Below, piece by piece: positions 1-12,209 of a stretch of 64,000 bases of DNA (the stretch's first letter is position 1; each line of letters starts with the position of its first letter). Under the pieces are notes generated by a model. The model ran no database searches, was not told where the DNA came from, and saw only the letters and a list, made by a program, of their open reading frames with translations. The position numbers and the translations under genes are program-made. Origin of the DNA: Casuarina equisetifolia (taxonomy: Eukaryota > Streptophyta > Magnoliopsida > Fagales > Casuarinaceae); contig CM052354.1 of assembly GCA_028551475.1 (NCBI GenBank), forward strand, positions 12,669,172-12,733,171, given 5' to 3'.

Positions 1-1
1 C

Positions 2-115
2 CAAACATGGCAAGACATCTCCATGGACTTCATGGAAGGCTTGGCACATGGCTACCACGCTAGAGTTAACAAATGGTTCCCTCCCTTGGGAACCATCCTT
101 TGCAAGTGCCATTGA
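2..115 (+). pseudogene. Ty3/gypsy integrase fragment
   Basis: Reading from base 2, the frame begins QTWQDISMDFMEGL and runs to a stop near 115. The W-D-I-S-M-D-F block is the start of the catalytic core of plant Ty3/gypsy integrases, and its Asp is the first residue of the DDE triad. After about 15 residues the resemblance fades, so this is the broken tail of an element that begins left of the window. The same core block is found in chromovirus integrases such as the one at the right end of the window, but the fragment is too short to assign to a family. Confidence 0.6.
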
Positions 116-1644
116 AAAGTGACCAAACTAGCTCCTACCATTAGATTGCATGCAACCAGCATAAGGTAGCCATATTGACAACTACTTTCTTGCCTAAGAT
201 TATACTTGTTTTATCTATAAATGTGTATAATTTTTTACTTATTTTCTTTACAATTTCTCTCATTTAAATCTTATATTACAAAACATTTTTCCTCTTTTTC
301 ATCAATAAACAAAAGCTTTTACCTATAATTTAATCTTCTTCTATGTTCATTTTAGTATTTTGACATATTTCTTGTTCAAGTATAGGTTTAATGCTTGACT
401 TTTAGTACTTAATTATAAATGAATTTGTTTAAGTGTGATATGCAAATTAGATTTGTTAGGTTTACTTAATTTGCTAACTTAACTTTACTTGGATCGAGAT
501 CCATGCTAAATTATTTTTTTGTCATTTCTTCTCTATTTTTTTGCCACTATTTCATTTTAGTGCTATGTAATGCAATGCATATGGAAGTTCATTTTACTAT
601 TGTAGTCATTGCCCATCACGACACATGACCTAACCTTACCTATGTTGATTAGGTCATATTTGGTTACATCCATACAATTATTAAACTAATTGCTGTAAAG
701 TACATTTTTCTTGGTTTCCTTGATGCCAACTTGGTCTAATTAATATTATCTTGTTGTTTACATTTGCTACCAACATTTTATATGTTTTTTAATAGAATTT
801 TTTGGTTGGCAGTGTCCTTCAGTATTTTGAATATAAAACACCAACCTGAGGTAGATGACTTCAAACTAGAGAAATAGTTTAATCACTTTACGTCAAATGC
901 ATTCCTTAATTGATTCATCCTAGAAGCTAATGGCAACAGAGGTTCATAAATATCCAACTATCTTAAGTCTCTACACCAAGTAGTTTTGTTAAGCTAACTT
1001 GATATCTTGCGCAATGGTTACTTTGAAATTTTGGCAATGTCTTTTCCTAGTCCTAGTTAGCTTATCAAGTTCATAAACTCATGCTTATGGTCAATCTTTA
1101 AATAAGAGAGACAGGGCATTTAAGGAGATTGTCAAAGATTTCCTTAGGCCTAGCATAGAAAGACAATAATTAGGAGTTTTGAGTAGAAACAATAGACTCC
1201 TAGCATACCTAATCCATGGCATCAATAATCTACTAGTAATTTCTAGCGAAGCCTGTGGTTGTTACATAAGCCAAAGTGAATCATTTTGTTTTGTTTTTGC
1301 TTCTTTGCTTATTTTGTTTATAGTAATTGGACCTAGCAGCAAGAAACTTTGCCATGGCTCCTACAAGAAGTAATTTGCATGAAATACAATTAAACCTTTA
1401 TTTGCAAGTATGAATCACTATCGATCCTTTGTAGTACCATGTTATGAATTTGACTATTGATTCTTTAGGATAAACCCTTTTCACTTTTATCAATGTTGAA
1501 GCAAGAAGTTACGCAAGAGTCTATAATGCATGATGATATAATGACGGTTATTATATTTATATAGTCCACATTATACTACCTATTCTTTAATGATTAAGCT
1601 TCATAAACATATCCCTTAAAATAGCCATAAAGGAAAATGGATTA
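116..1644. other. AT-rich unassigned sequence
   Basis: No gene, RNA or clear element boundary was recognised. The sequence is AT-rich with frequent stops in all frames. The only longer open stretch (1179-1373, plus) has no family motif and is probably chance. It lies between a gypsy integrase scrap and the first copia LTR, so decayed retroelement DNA is likely but not shown. Confidence 0.5.
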
Positions 1645-1950
1645 TGTGCAAAATGAGCCTCCATCTCATCCGCCACATCATCACCCCCGACAATGGGGTC
1701 AAAGATGGTGCTATACAGCCTCCTCTACAACCTTAGCTTGGATGTAGAATTGCAAAGTAGGAACACACGTAATAGTGACATCTCATTTTGAATTTTGAAT
1801 CCCGTTTTCAGAACTCTATTTAATCAACTAATAGCTCCATTGTAAATTATCACAGGAACAATTTCTCCTAAAAAACTTTGTATTTGGTTTGCTTGTTAAT
1901 AAGATTAGCAAGATTCACCCACTTCGTGCGTTAAGTTTCATATTTTTACA
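1645..1950 (+). repeat. 5' LTR of copia copy 1
   Basis: About 306 bp beginning TG and ending CA, immediately followed by a primer-binding site. It aligns along its length with the minus-strand LTR at 11926-12209 of copia copy 2. Shared stretches include a CACATCATC-type block near the start and the GGTTTGCTTGTTAATAAGA stretch near the end. It is well diverged, so the insertion is old. The matching 3' LTR of this copy is missing, because the element fuses to copy 2 near 7015-7030. No convincing 5-bp duplication was found at the outer edge. Confidence 0.7.
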
Positions 1951-1963
1951 TGGTATCTACGCC
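1951..1963 (+). other. copia primer-binding site
   Basis: TGGTATCTACGCC follows the LTR end directly. It matches the first seven bases of the usual plant TGGTATCAGAGC site, complementary to the 3' end of initiator tRNA-Met. The later bases have drifted. Confidence 0.6.
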
Positions 1964-2399
1964 TAGGTGCTGAGAAGTTACGATTTTTTTTACAAAATCA
2001 CATTCCATACCTATCGGTTTTCCGATCCACACCTAAACACACTTTCACACTTCAAAAAAATCCTCTGTTTTTAGCCCTTTTCGTTATGTATTTCACCATT
2101 TTTGGCTGCAAAATCATACTCTTGATTTTATTCCTATTCTCCAGCACATGCAGAACCACTCTGTGATGGTCTTTGACGCCTTGCTTAAAACGATGTCATT
2201 TTCCTTCCTAAATGGCGTTTGCAAGTAGGACGACGTCGTCATCCCCTATGCCCTAAATTGCCCTAATTGAAATGGTGTCATCACACTTTTTGCCCTAACT
2301 TAGGCAATATGATGTCATTCAAAATTTTGTGTCCTAATCCACCAAATCATAAATGACATTGATGGAATTTTATGCCCTAACTTGCTAGAACAAAATGAC

Positions 2400-3545
2400 T
2401 GCGTTTTTAAAAGTTGTGCCTTAACCTATGGCCGATGATCATTCCGTCTGCACCAGCAACCAGTCCAGCGGTGTTCTACCTTATGTGTCGCCACATCGAA
2501 GTTACATGAGGTGAAATTCTCCCTCTTTCAAGCCACCTCCAATTGACAAAACTCCACCGTGAGTCACCACTCTATCATGTTGGAATGAGCAAGAAACAGA
2601 GACTCGGGACCGGGTTGAACCTAACTTCACCGACCCACTCTATTTGCCCATCGGAGACACCAAATCTCTTACCCTAGTGACCATAAAATTGACTAGTAAC
2701 TCGAATTACACTGTCTAGTATGAAACTATGGTCATTTCGTTATCCATCAAGAACAAACTTATGTTCGTTGATGGATCCTACCCGAAATCAGAAGTCAGGT
2801 CCCCTCTTTTACCGCTCTGGGAATGCTACAATTAGGTTTGCTGGGGTTGGATTTTGAACTCCATCTCTGAGGAGCTTCACGGTGGGTTAATTTACACCTG
2901 TTTCATCACAAAATTATGGGCAAAGCTCTACGCCTGTTATAATAAGGTGGATCCGAGTTGGATCTACAACCTGATTACTTGGCTCTGGCACATCTAACAA
3001 AGGGGAAACTCCATTTTCGTCTTCTTCGGCCTTCTCTAAGAGCTTTGGGAGGAATACGAGTCCATTATGGAGCTTGAATTGCTAGAGATGGTCATATATC
3101 CACTGTGGGTCCACCACTAAGAAACCCTAAAGTTCTATCAATTTATGCATAGGCTTGATTTGATTTATTCGATCATCTGAGACCAAATCTTCATGATGCA
3201 ACTATTTCTCGACATGCTGAAGGCCTATTCCATGCTAAACAAGGCTGAGTATCACCGGACAGAGGTAGGGAAGATGACTGTTGATTTTAGTTTTTTTGTG
3301 GCAAAATCCTTTCCCGACACAAAAAACTCGACTCCCCATTTAGGACCTATTGTGGTGAGACGTGCTATTAAGACGACTTGTGCACAGTCAACATTAACTG
3401 AGAGCACAAAATGTTCGGTCATTAAAGGCAACTGAAAAATGCCAAATTTGTGGAAGAAAAAACCACACCTAAGAAAATTGCTATCGCTTTATAGGTCCTC
3501 AATGCAATTATTGCAAGAATTATGGGCATGAGTGCAAAGAATGCT
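2400..3545 (+). pseudogene. copia copy 1 gag with two zinc knuckles
   Basis: Broken gag (capsid/nucleocapsid) reading. Around 3140-3290 the frame gives FYQFMHRLDLIYSII and then LDMLKAYSMLNKAEYHR, typical of the UBN2/copia gag domain before the nucleocapsid. Two zinc-knuckle motifs of the CX2CX4HX4C type follow. The first is at 3440-3481 (CQICGRKNHT, a stop, then ENC). The second is at 3503-3544 (CNYCKNYGHECKEC). Stops interrupt the frame, so no gag protein can be made. Copy 2 keeps the same layout near 10.41-10.50 kb with several cysteines lost. Confidence 0.75.
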
Positions 3546-3550
3546 ATCAA

Positions 3551-4760
3551 TTGAATGGTTTTCTTTTGGGGCACAAGAACTACAAGGAGGAGGGTAAAGC
3601 CAATCTAGCAGCTGATGATTCAGATCAAGTCTTCATTACTAAGACCGATTACCAGCGATTCATGAAATTTGTCAAGGATGACTCTCAAGCTAGCCATGCA
3701 TATTTGGCTGAAACGTCTGACTTCCTTAATTGTGTTTGGATTATTAATTCTAGTGCAAGTGATCATATTACTCTTGATCTGAATTGCTTAGATTCTATTG
3801 CATCATGTGCATCTAGATCTAGGAAATTTAAATTCCCTAATGGTGATAGTGCATTAGTTACTCACACTGGCAACACTCACATATCTAAACATCTCAAATT
3901 GAACACTGTTTTATATTATCCTGATTTTAAGTTCAATTTGATATTTGTCTCAAAATTTTTCCTTGATAATAACTATCAAATTATACTCTACACTAAATTC
4001 TGTGTATTTTAGGACCTTTCAGGAGTGATGTCAAGGGACTAGGTAGAATGAGAAATGGGTTTTATTTCTTTGTTGTAACATCTACTAGAAAAGCCCTAGC
4101 CATGTTTGTAATTTCAAGTCCATATTTTGTAAACTCTTATACTAATTTTGATTTCAAACTTTGGCATTGTCATTTTGGACACATGTTAAATGCAAAATTT
4201 AAATTTATCAAAGAACTTCCTTTTCAAAATTTCTCTCTTGATGAATGTTATGACATTTTCCCTCTTGCAAAACAAACTCGCAATTCTTTTCTGACGTGTG
4301 GTCACATAACATAATGGTTTTTGACCTGATACATGTTGATGTTTGGAAATCATATCGAACTCCTAATCATGATGAATCAAGGTACTTCCTCACCATTGTG
4401 GATGATTTCTCACTAGGAACATGGACGTTCCTCATGAAAGCCAAGGACGAAACTTTTCTAAAAATAGAAGAGTTTCTAAATCTTGTCAAGAATCAGTTTG
4501 ACATTGAACTTAAATGCATCTAGATTGACAATGCCCTCGATTTTTTCAATCACAACACCAAATAACTTTTTTCATCTAGGGGCATCACATATTAAAGCTC
4601 ATGTTACATACTCCTCAGCAAAATGGTGTTTTAGCTCACAAACATCATCACATCTTGGATGTTGCATGAGTGCTAAAGTTCCAGAGTCATCTCCCTATCA
4701 AATTTTGGAGAGAATGTATTCTCACAACCACATACCTCATCAATAGAATGCCATCATCCG
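3551..4760 (+). pseudogene. copia copy 1 protease and integrase
   Basis: The protease-like frame (3551-4012) ends in a region where the usual WIIDSGASDH reads WIINSSASDH, so the catalytic Asp is replaced by Asn. At 4048-4314 a GAG-pre-integrase domain shows LWHCHFGHM and CYDIF-LAKQTR, the zinc-binding part of copia integrase. The integrase core follows with HVDVW near 4330 (first Asp) and IDNALDFF near 4525 (second Asp) after an in-frame stop. At the third catalytic position the usual VVERKH reads VLAHKH near 4620, so the Glu is lost. Several frameshifts separate the pieces. Non-functional. Confidence 0.8.
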
Positions 4761-5479
4761 TTCTAAGTAGGGTCACACAATTTGAGAAATTATTTGGAAA
4801 ATCACCAAAAATCTTTCACCTTGGGGTTTTTGGATGTCTCTACTACGCTACCATAGTTGGACCTAGAGACAAATTCACTCCACAAGCAACACTTCGCATT
4901 CTCATGGGATACGCATCTAGTTAAAAGGGTTATAGACTTTATAACCCTGAAACTCATCGTTTATTTATTAGTAGGGATGTCAAGTTCCATGAAGACCCAT
5001 TTCCATTCTCATACACTGAACCTAGATCATAGTCTGCTCCATTTTTTTCCATTGACAGATCACGACACAGATGAGCTAAGGATACATCAACCATTAGTGC
5101 TAATTGGTGAATGCTCTGTCTCATCCCCCATTGCGGATGAGCACACCTCTGCTCAATCAGAGCCACTTCCTATACCTCCTTTAGCTCAAATAGCCATATC
5201 TCCACCACCATCAATTGAGCCATATGATTTCTTTTCTGATGAGGATGAACCAAAACCTTCACAACTAGTAGATTCATATTAGCCTCCAGCCACCATAATC
5301 CCGAGGCGATCCACTAGAGTCTCTCAACCACTACTTTGGTCAAACGATCACATATGCTTTGCCATTAATGCTTTTGAAAGTACATCATCCGAATACCCAC
5401 TTTCAGCTTCCATTTCATATGATCACTTTCCATCCATTACCCAAGCCTTTATTGCCTCCATTTCCATTGAAACTGAACC

Positions 5480-6580
5480 TATCTATCACCATGAGGTAAT
5501 TTGCGATCCTAGATGGCAAGATGCCATGACAAAAGAGATCAAGACATTAGAGCAAAATAATACTTGGGAGATTGTGGATCTTCCACTTGGGAAAAAAGCT
5601 ATCAAATATAAATGAGTTTATAAGATTAAATACAATACTGATGGAATAGTTGAGAGATACAAAGCCCATCTTATGGCTAAAGGTTTCAGCTAAAAGGAAG
5701 GAGTTGATTGCCACGACATTTTTGCACTAGTAGTGAAGCATATTACAATACGATGTGCCTTCTCACTAGCAGCTCAGAATCAATGGGACATTTACCAGAT
5801 GGACGTCAGCAATGCTTTTCTATAGAAGGACCTATATAAGGAAGTTTACATGTGCCCCCTTCCTGGTGATCCATATGAGCATAGTGGGAAAGTCTGCAAG
5901 CTCAAAAGATTTATCTATGGACTTAAACAAGCTTCTCGATAATGGTATGATAAATTTACTACAGCTTTACTAGCAGCTAGCTATCAAGACTCCATGCACA
6001 ACACCTTTTTCTTTGTCAAGAAACAAGGTAATCTTATTGTTCTCTTCATGATTTATGTTGATGATATCCTCATTATTGGTAGTGACATTGATGGTATAAA
6101 GGAATTAAAGGCACACCTACATTCCTCCTTCCACATTAAGGACTTGGGAGATCTCAAGTACTTTCTTGGGGTTGAGGTCCTGAGAGATGAGAAGGGCCTT
6201 CATTTAAGTCAGAGAAAATATATTCTTAAACTGATAGATAAGATGGGGTTTGGGGGTACCAAACTAGTGGACAACCCTATGGATATAAATTTATCCTTAA
6301 CGATAGCTAAGCATGATCAAGGAGCTCATGTCCCGAGAGATGATGATCCACTTCTACTAGATCCTCTTAAGTATCAATAGCTTATAAGGAAATTGAACTC
6401 TCACTATCACACTCCCAAATATCTCCTATACAGTTCACAATCTAGCTCAATTCATGCACAAGCCCAAGAAATCCTATTAGGAATCTGCTATTCGACTAGT
6501 GAGATATTTGAAAAGTTGCCCAGATATAAGATTACTCATCCCTTCTTTAGGGGGATATCAAATGCAAGCTTACTGTGACT
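5480..6580 (+). pseudogene. copia copy 1 reverse transcriptase
   Basis: Copia RT in order: WQDAMTKEI and NTWEIVDLP (about 5515-5580), KWVYKIKYN, YKAHLMAKGF, the DVSNAFL block with a stop for Gln (about 5800), LKRFIYGLKQASR (about 5905), then an open stretch at 5994-6380 with the intact catalytic YVDD at 6054-6065 and DLGDLKYFLGVEV. Before this open stretch there are scattered in-frame stops (5613, 5690, 5823 and 5940 area). Reverse transcriptase would copy element RNA to cDNA in virus-like particles. This copy cannot make the full polyprotein. Confidence 0.85.
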
Positions 6581-7015
6581 TTGACTATGCCACATGTAAG
6601 GTAGATTTAAAGTCCTTAACAGGTTTTTGCATCATGATCAATGATGTTCTCATTTCTTGGAAAAGCAAGAAGTAGGGAGTAGTCTCTAGGTCATTTACAA
6701 AGGCTAAATATCGAGCAATGGCAGTCACATCATGTGAAATATTGTGGTTACTTAGACTTCTTGAAGACATGGGCATCACCGTTCCTTGCTCAATGACCTT
6801 ATTTTATGACAACAAAGCTACCATGGAACTTGCAGCTAATCGCATGGTGCATTAACACACCAAACATATAGATGTTGATTTTCATCTCATTTATGAGAAG
6901 ATACACCGATAAATCATCAAGACTACTCATATTAGCACCAAGCATCAACTAGCTAACCTCCTGACCAAGGCTTTGGGAACAAATCAACACGTTCATCTTC
7001 TTTCCAAGACGATTA
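6580..7015 (+). pseudogene. copia copy 1 RNase H tail
   Basis: The frame reads VLISWKSKK, a stop, then VVSRSFTKAKYRAMAVTS (about 6645-6730), then LFYDNKATMELAAN and HTKHIDVDFH, ending with KHQLANLLTKAL near 6950. These are the last conserved blocks of copia RNase H, with DN and TKHID typical. No polypurine tract or 3' LTR of this copy follows. The sequence joins the inverted LTR of copy 2 at about 7015-7030. Confidence 0.8.
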
Positions 7016-7019
7016 GTCT

Positions 7020-7181
7020 TGATGGAACGGAAAGGAAACAGGGACGTCACTATTGTGTGTTGTGTTACTCTGCAACTACATCTAGTGCCTGGTACCATAA
7101 GGGAGGTTGTGTAGAGTAGTGTCTAACCCTATTGTCAGGGATGGTGACATGGCAGATGATGTGACAGCTCATATTTAAACA
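7020..7181 (-). repeat. truncated 3' LTR of copia copy 2
   Basis: Read on the minus strand it starts TGTTTAAATATGAG at 7181, just after a polypurine tract. It matches the first half of the 5' LTR of copy 2 (12209 downwards) through about 160 bp. Its last ~125 bp are missing, and it abuts the RNase H end of copy 1. Confidence 0.7.
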
Positions 7182-7192
7182 GACCCCTTTAA
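7182..7192 (-). other. polypurine tract of copia copy 2
   Basis: On the minus strand TTAAAGGGGTC lies directly before the TG start of the 3' LTR. This is the expected place and composition for the plus-strand DNA primer of an LTR retrotransposon. Confidence 0.65.
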
Positions 7193-7254
7193 GCTAATGG
7201 TTGGTATGTATTGATAACACCTAGCATGGAAAGAAGATAAGCATGCTGATTGGC

Positions 7255-7650
7255 TCCTAAAGCTTTTGTTAGAAGGTCAACTAGTTAATCCTTGGTGCGA
7301 ACATGATCAGTCTTGATGATTTGTCAACATATCTTCTCACAAATAAAATGACAGTCCACATCTATATGCTTGGTGCATTGATGCACCATGGGATTAGCTG
7401 TAAGTTCCATAGAAGCTTTGTTATCACAAAACAAGTTAACTAGGCAAGGAACATTGATGCCCATGTCTCCAAAAAGACCAAGTAACCATAGTATCTTGCA
7501 TGATGTGACTGCCATTACCCGATATTCAGCCTTTGTAAATGATCTAGAGACTATCCCTTGCCTCTTACTTTTCCAAGAAATGAGAGCATCATTAAGCATG
7601 ATGCGAAAACTTGTTAAGGACTTTCAAGCCACCTTACATATGGCATAGTC
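7255..7650 (-). pseudogene. copia copy 2 RNase H
   Basis: Minus-strand frame 7324-7599 begins DALISWKSKRQGIVSRSFTKAEY and includes LFCDNKASMELTANP and TKHIDVDCHF, all standard blocks of copia RNase H. It is the counterpart of 6640-6960 in copy 1, less damaged here: the KRQ that is a stop in copy 1 is intact. The downstream QLAD-type block continues in another frame to about 7255, followed by about 60 bp and then the polypurine tract. Confidence 0.8.
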
Positions 7651-7699
7651 GGAATCACAGTAGGCTCGCATCTAATAACCTCTTAAACAAGGGATGAGT

Positions 7700-8760
7700 A
7701 ATCTTGTACCTAGGCAACTTTTCAAGTATCTCACTAGCCAAATAGTTGCTTCCCAATGGGATTTCTTAGGTTTATGCATGAACTAAGCTAGATTGTTAAC
7801 TATATAAGAGATAGTTGGGTGTGAAATGGTAAGGTAGTTCAATTTTCCTATAAGCTATTGATACTTAAGAGGATCTAGTAGAAATAGATCATCATTTCTT
7901 GGGACATGAGCTCCTTGATCATGTTTAGCTGTTGTTAAGGATAAATTGTTGTCCATAGGGTTATCTACCAATTTGGCACTCCCAAGTCCCATTTCATCTA
8001 TTAGTTCAAGGATATATTTCCTCTAACTCAAGTGAAGACCTTTCTTATCTCTTAAGACCTTAAACCCAAGAAAATACTTAAGATCTCCCAAGTCCTTGAT
8101 GTGGAAGGAGGGATGTAAGTGTGCCTTTAATTCCTTTATGCCATTAATGTCACTACCAATAATGAGGATATCATCAGCATAAATGATAAGGAGAACAATG
8201 AGATTACATCATTTATTAACAGAAAGGGAGGTGTCATGCATTGAGTTATGATAACCAGCTCTTAACAAAGCTGTAGTAAATTTATCATACTACTATTGAG
8301 CAACTTACTTAAGTCCACAGATAGATCTTTTAAGCTTGCATACCTTCCCACTGTATTTATGTGGATCACCAAAAGGGGGGCACATGTAAACTTCCTTATG
8401 TAAATCCCTTTGTAGGAAGGCATTGCTAATGTCCATCTAATAGATGTTCCAATGATTTTAAGCCATTAATGAGAGGACACATCGGACTATGATATGCTTT
8501 ACTACAAGTGCAAAAATGTCATGGTAGTTAACTCCTTCCTTTAGATTGAAACCTTTAGCCACAAGAATGGCTTTGTACCTCTCCACTGTTCTTTTAGCAT
8601 TGTACTTAATCTTATAAACCCATTTGCATCTAATAGCTTTTCTCCCGAGTGGAACATCCACAATATCCCAAGTGTCGTTTGCCTCTAATGTTGTGATCTC
8701 TTGTGTCATGACATCTTGCCATCTAGGGTCGCAAATTGCCTCATGGTGATAAGTAGGTTT
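7700..8760 (-). pseudogene. copia copy 2 reverse transcriptase
   Basis: Minus strand. An open stretch at 8458-8709 reads MTQEITTLEANDTWDIVDVP, then IRCKWVYKIKYN and YKAILVAKGFN, the start of copia RT. Further down, the polymerase motif reads YADD (about 8165-8190) instead of YVDD, followed by the DLGDL-YFLG block near 8060-8110. Stops break the frame between these parts. Clearly the same family as copy 1 (block by block match) but a different set of lesions, so the two decayed independently. Confidence 0.8.
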
Positions 8761-8859
8761 AATTTTGATTACAATGGGGCAATAAAGGCTTGGGTAATCA
8801 ACTAGAGGTGATCATATGAAATGAAAGTTGAAAGTGAATACTCAGATGATATGCTTTCA

Positions 8860-10300
8860 AGAGCATTGGTGGTAGGGCATACATAATCATTTGACCAAAG
8901 TGGTGGTCAGGAGACTAGTGGAGCGTCTCGAGATTGTGGTGGCTGAAGGCTTAGATGAATCTCCTAGTTGTGAAGATTTTGGTTCATCATCATCATAAAA
9001 GAAATCATATGGTTCTACTAATAGTGGTAGAGGTATAGGTGTACGATCTAAAAGAGGTGCAAGAAATGGCTTTAATTGAGCATAAATAAGTTTATATGCA
9101 GTGGGTGATGAAATAAAGCGTTCACTAAGTGGCACTAATGGTTGATATCTTCCTTGATCCCCATGTGATGTGATATGTCAATGGGACAAGTGGAGTAGAC
9201 TATGATATGGGTTCAATGTGTGAAAATGGAAAAGTATACTCATAGAACCTAACATCCCTACTAATAAAAAACCGATGGCTTTCAAGGTTATAAAGTCTAT
9301 AACCCTTTTGACTAGATACATAGACTATGAAAATACAAAGTGTTGCTCATGGACTGAATTTGTCTCTAGGCCCAACTGTGGTGGCATAACAGAGACATTA
9401 AAAACCCTAAGATGAGAAATTTTTGGTGATTTTCCAAATAATTTCTCATAAGGTGTGACCTTATCTAAAATCATTGATGGCATTTTATTAATGAGGTATG
9501 TGGCTGTGAGAATGCATTATCACCAAACTTTGATGGGGAGGTGGCTCTGGAACTTTAGTGCTCATGCGAAATCCAAGATGTGGTGATGTTTATGCTCTAC
9601 AACACCATTTTGTTGAGGAATATGCACATATGAGCTTTCATGTGTGATACCTTTAGATGAAAAAAGTTGTTTAGTATTGTGATTGAAAAAATCAAGGGCA
9701 TTGTCAGTTCAGATGCATTTGACTTTAGTGTCAAAGTGGTTCTTTACAAGATTTAGAAACTCTTATAATTTTAGAAAAGTTTCATCTTTGCCTTCATAAG
9801 GAAGGTCCATGTTCCTCATGAAAAATCATCCACAATGGTAAAAAAAATCTTGATCTAGCATGATTGGGAGTTCGATATGGTCCCCAAACATTACTGTGTA
9901 TCAAGTCAAAAAGATGTTATGCTCTATAATTGCGCGTTAGAAAAGGATTACGAGTTTGTTTTGCAAAAGGGCAAATGTCATAACATTCATATAGAGAGTA
10001 ATTTTGAAAAGGAATTTCTTTAACAAATTTAGATTTTGCATCTGACATGTGTCTAAAATGACAATGCCAAAGTTTGAAATAAAAAAAAGTACAAATCAAT
10101 AAAGAGTTTACAAAATGTGGACTTGTAGTTACAAACATGGTTAGGTCTTTTATGGTGGATTGTGCAACAAAGAAATAAAGCCCATTTCTCATTCTACCCA
10201 ATCCCTTTACATCACTCATCCAAAGGTCCTTTAGCCAAGTAAGCATGGCTACCCTAAGAGTCATCCTTGACAAATTTCATAGACCACTAATAATTTCTCT
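8860..10300 (-). pseudogene. copia copy 2 integrase
   Basis: Minus strand. The frame 9917-10273 holds the GAG-pre-integrase domain with NGLYFFVA, LWHCHFRHM and CYDICPFAKQTRN; here the zinc-binding CYDIC is complete, unlike copy 1. Integrase core fragments continue to about 9500 in broken frames, and 8887-9135 is the Pro/Ser-rich linker between integrase and RT (EPYDFFYDDDEPKSSQ). Non-functional because of frameshifts. Confidence 0.75.
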
Positions 10301-11900
10301 TAGTGATGAATATTTGATCTGAATCATTAGCTACTAGGTTGACATTTGCCTCCTCCTTGTGGTTCTTATGCCTTGGAGGAAATCCATTAAACTTGTAACA
10401 TTCTTTGCCCTTATGCCTATAATTCTTGTAATACTCGCATTAAGGACTAGTGAGGCAATAACAATTTTCATGGGTGTGGTTTTTTCTCCCATAAATTTGA
10501 CATTTTTCAACTATCCTAAATGACATGTTGTTTGCCCTAAATGACTTGTCATTATCATGGCTCTAAAATGACCGATCATTTTGTGTTGTTTTAAGCGAGA
10601 ATAATGCGTCGCTCTCAGTTAGTGTTTACTGTGCTAAAGTCATCCTAGTAGCTTACCTTGTTGTAATAGGTCCTAAGTCGGGGATTGAGTTTGTTATGTT
10701 AGGCAATGATTTTGCTACAACAAAACTAAAATCCACAATCATCTTCCCCTTCTTTATTTAGTGATACTCAGCCTTGTTGAGCAAGGGATAGGCCTTAAGC
10801 ATGTTAAGAAGCAGTTACATCATGAGAATTTGGTTTCTAATGTCCGAATAGACAACATCGAGGCCATGCATGAACTGGTAGAATTTTAGGGTTTCTTGGT
10901 GACGCCTCCATGGCGGAAATGTGAGCATCTATAGCGAATTGAGCTCCATGATGGACTCATATTCATCCTAATAGCTGCCAAAGGTGGCCGAAGTAGATAG
11001 AAATTAGGTTTCCCCCTTGCTAAATGTGCCACAGTCAGGTAATCAGGTCATAAATCCCACTTGGATCCATTTGATTGTAGTGAGCGTGGAGCTTTGCCCA
11101 CATTGTCACTATAAAATAGGTGTAGATCAAGTCGCCGTGAAGCTTTTTAGGGATGGAATTGAGGATCCAACCTTGGCAAACTTGATTGCAATGCTCCTAG
11201 AGTTGCAAAAAAGGTGACCTGGCCTTCAGTTTTGGGTAAGACCCATCAGCAAAAACCAATTTATTCTTAATGGACAAGGAGATCATCATCATTTCATACC
11301 AGATGGCATAATTCAAGCTTCTAGTTAGTTTTACAATCACCAAGGTGAGTGAATTGGTGTCTTTGGTGGGCAAATAAAACGAGTCAGTGAAATCGGGTTT
11401 AACCCAAACCTAGTTTTCTATTTCTGGCTCATTTCGGTATAGCAGAGTGGGAACTCATGCCAGAGTTTAGTGCATTGAGATTGGATTAAGAGAAGCAACA
11501 TTTCACCTCATGTAGCTATGGTGTGGTGGTACATAGGGTGGAACTTCGTTGGATTGGCTGTCGAAGTGGTTGGAATGATCGTCGTCCATGAATTAAGGCA
11601 AAAAACCAAAATGACATAGTTTTACTCATTTAGGGAAAATTGTGCAAAATTGCTCCAATGACATCATTCTTCTTGTGAGTATTGCTATGAGAGAAAACAA
11701 CGTCGTAACGTCACAAAGTTGTTCTGTGAATGCCAGAGAAGAGAAAGAAATGGTCAAAGTGTATGATTCTGTTGTCAAAAATGGCAAAAATAGCATAGAA
11801 AAGGTCGTAAAGCAAAATTTGTGAAGTGCGGAAGTATGTTTGGATGTGGATTGGAAAACCGGCAAGTATGGAGTGAGATTTCATACAGAAAATCACAGCT
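10300..11900 (-). pseudogene. copia copy 2 leader, gag and zinc knuckles
   Basis: Minus-strand counterpart of 1985-3550 of copy 1. Near 10410-10500 the knuckle region reads KCQIYGRKNHTHENC and then CEYYKNYRHKGKEC, so each CX2CX4HX4C motif has lost at least one cysteine. Upstream the gag resembles that of copy 1 only in pieces and is full of stops. Short open stretches on both strands here are chance. Confidence 0.65.
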
Positions 11901-11911
11901 TCTCACAACAT

Positions 11912-11925
11912 GGGCACGAATACCA
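11912..11925 (-). other. copia copy 2 primer-binding site
   Basis: Minus strand TGGTATTCGTGCCC directly after the LTR end. It matches the initiator tRNA-Met site only in its first six bases, as in copy 1. Confidence 0.5.
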
Positions 11926-12209
11926 TGTAAAACTATGAATCTTAACACATGAAATGGGTAAATCTTGCTATTCTCATTAACAAGCAAACCATTACAAAGG
12001 GTTTTTGAGAGAAATTATTCCCGTGATAAGTTATAAATGAAATCAATTCTCTATCTAAATGAAAAGGAATGGAAGGGAACGTGAATCTTCTGTTACTCTG
12101 TAGCTACATCTAGTGCCTAGTACAGTAGGAAAGGTTGTGTCAAGTTATGTTTGACCTTATTGTTAGGGATGGTAACATGGCAGATGATGTGGCAACTCAT
12201 ATTCAAACA
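11926..12209 (-). repeat. 5' LTR of copia copy 2
   Basis: 284 bp on the minus strand, beginning TGTTTGAATATGAG at 12209 and ending CA at 11926-11927 next to the primer-binding site. It matches the copy 1 LTR (1645-1950) and the first half of 7020-7181. The LTR at 53013-53258 belongs to the same or a close family, because its start and R/U5 part match. Confidence 0.75.

Noticed and set aside
7021..7187. Block similar to 12067-12209 in direct orientation, first read as the 3' LTR of copia copy 1.
   Set aside because: The polypurine tract at 7182-7192 and the TG at 7181 face the minus strand, so it is the truncated 3' LTR of copy 2.
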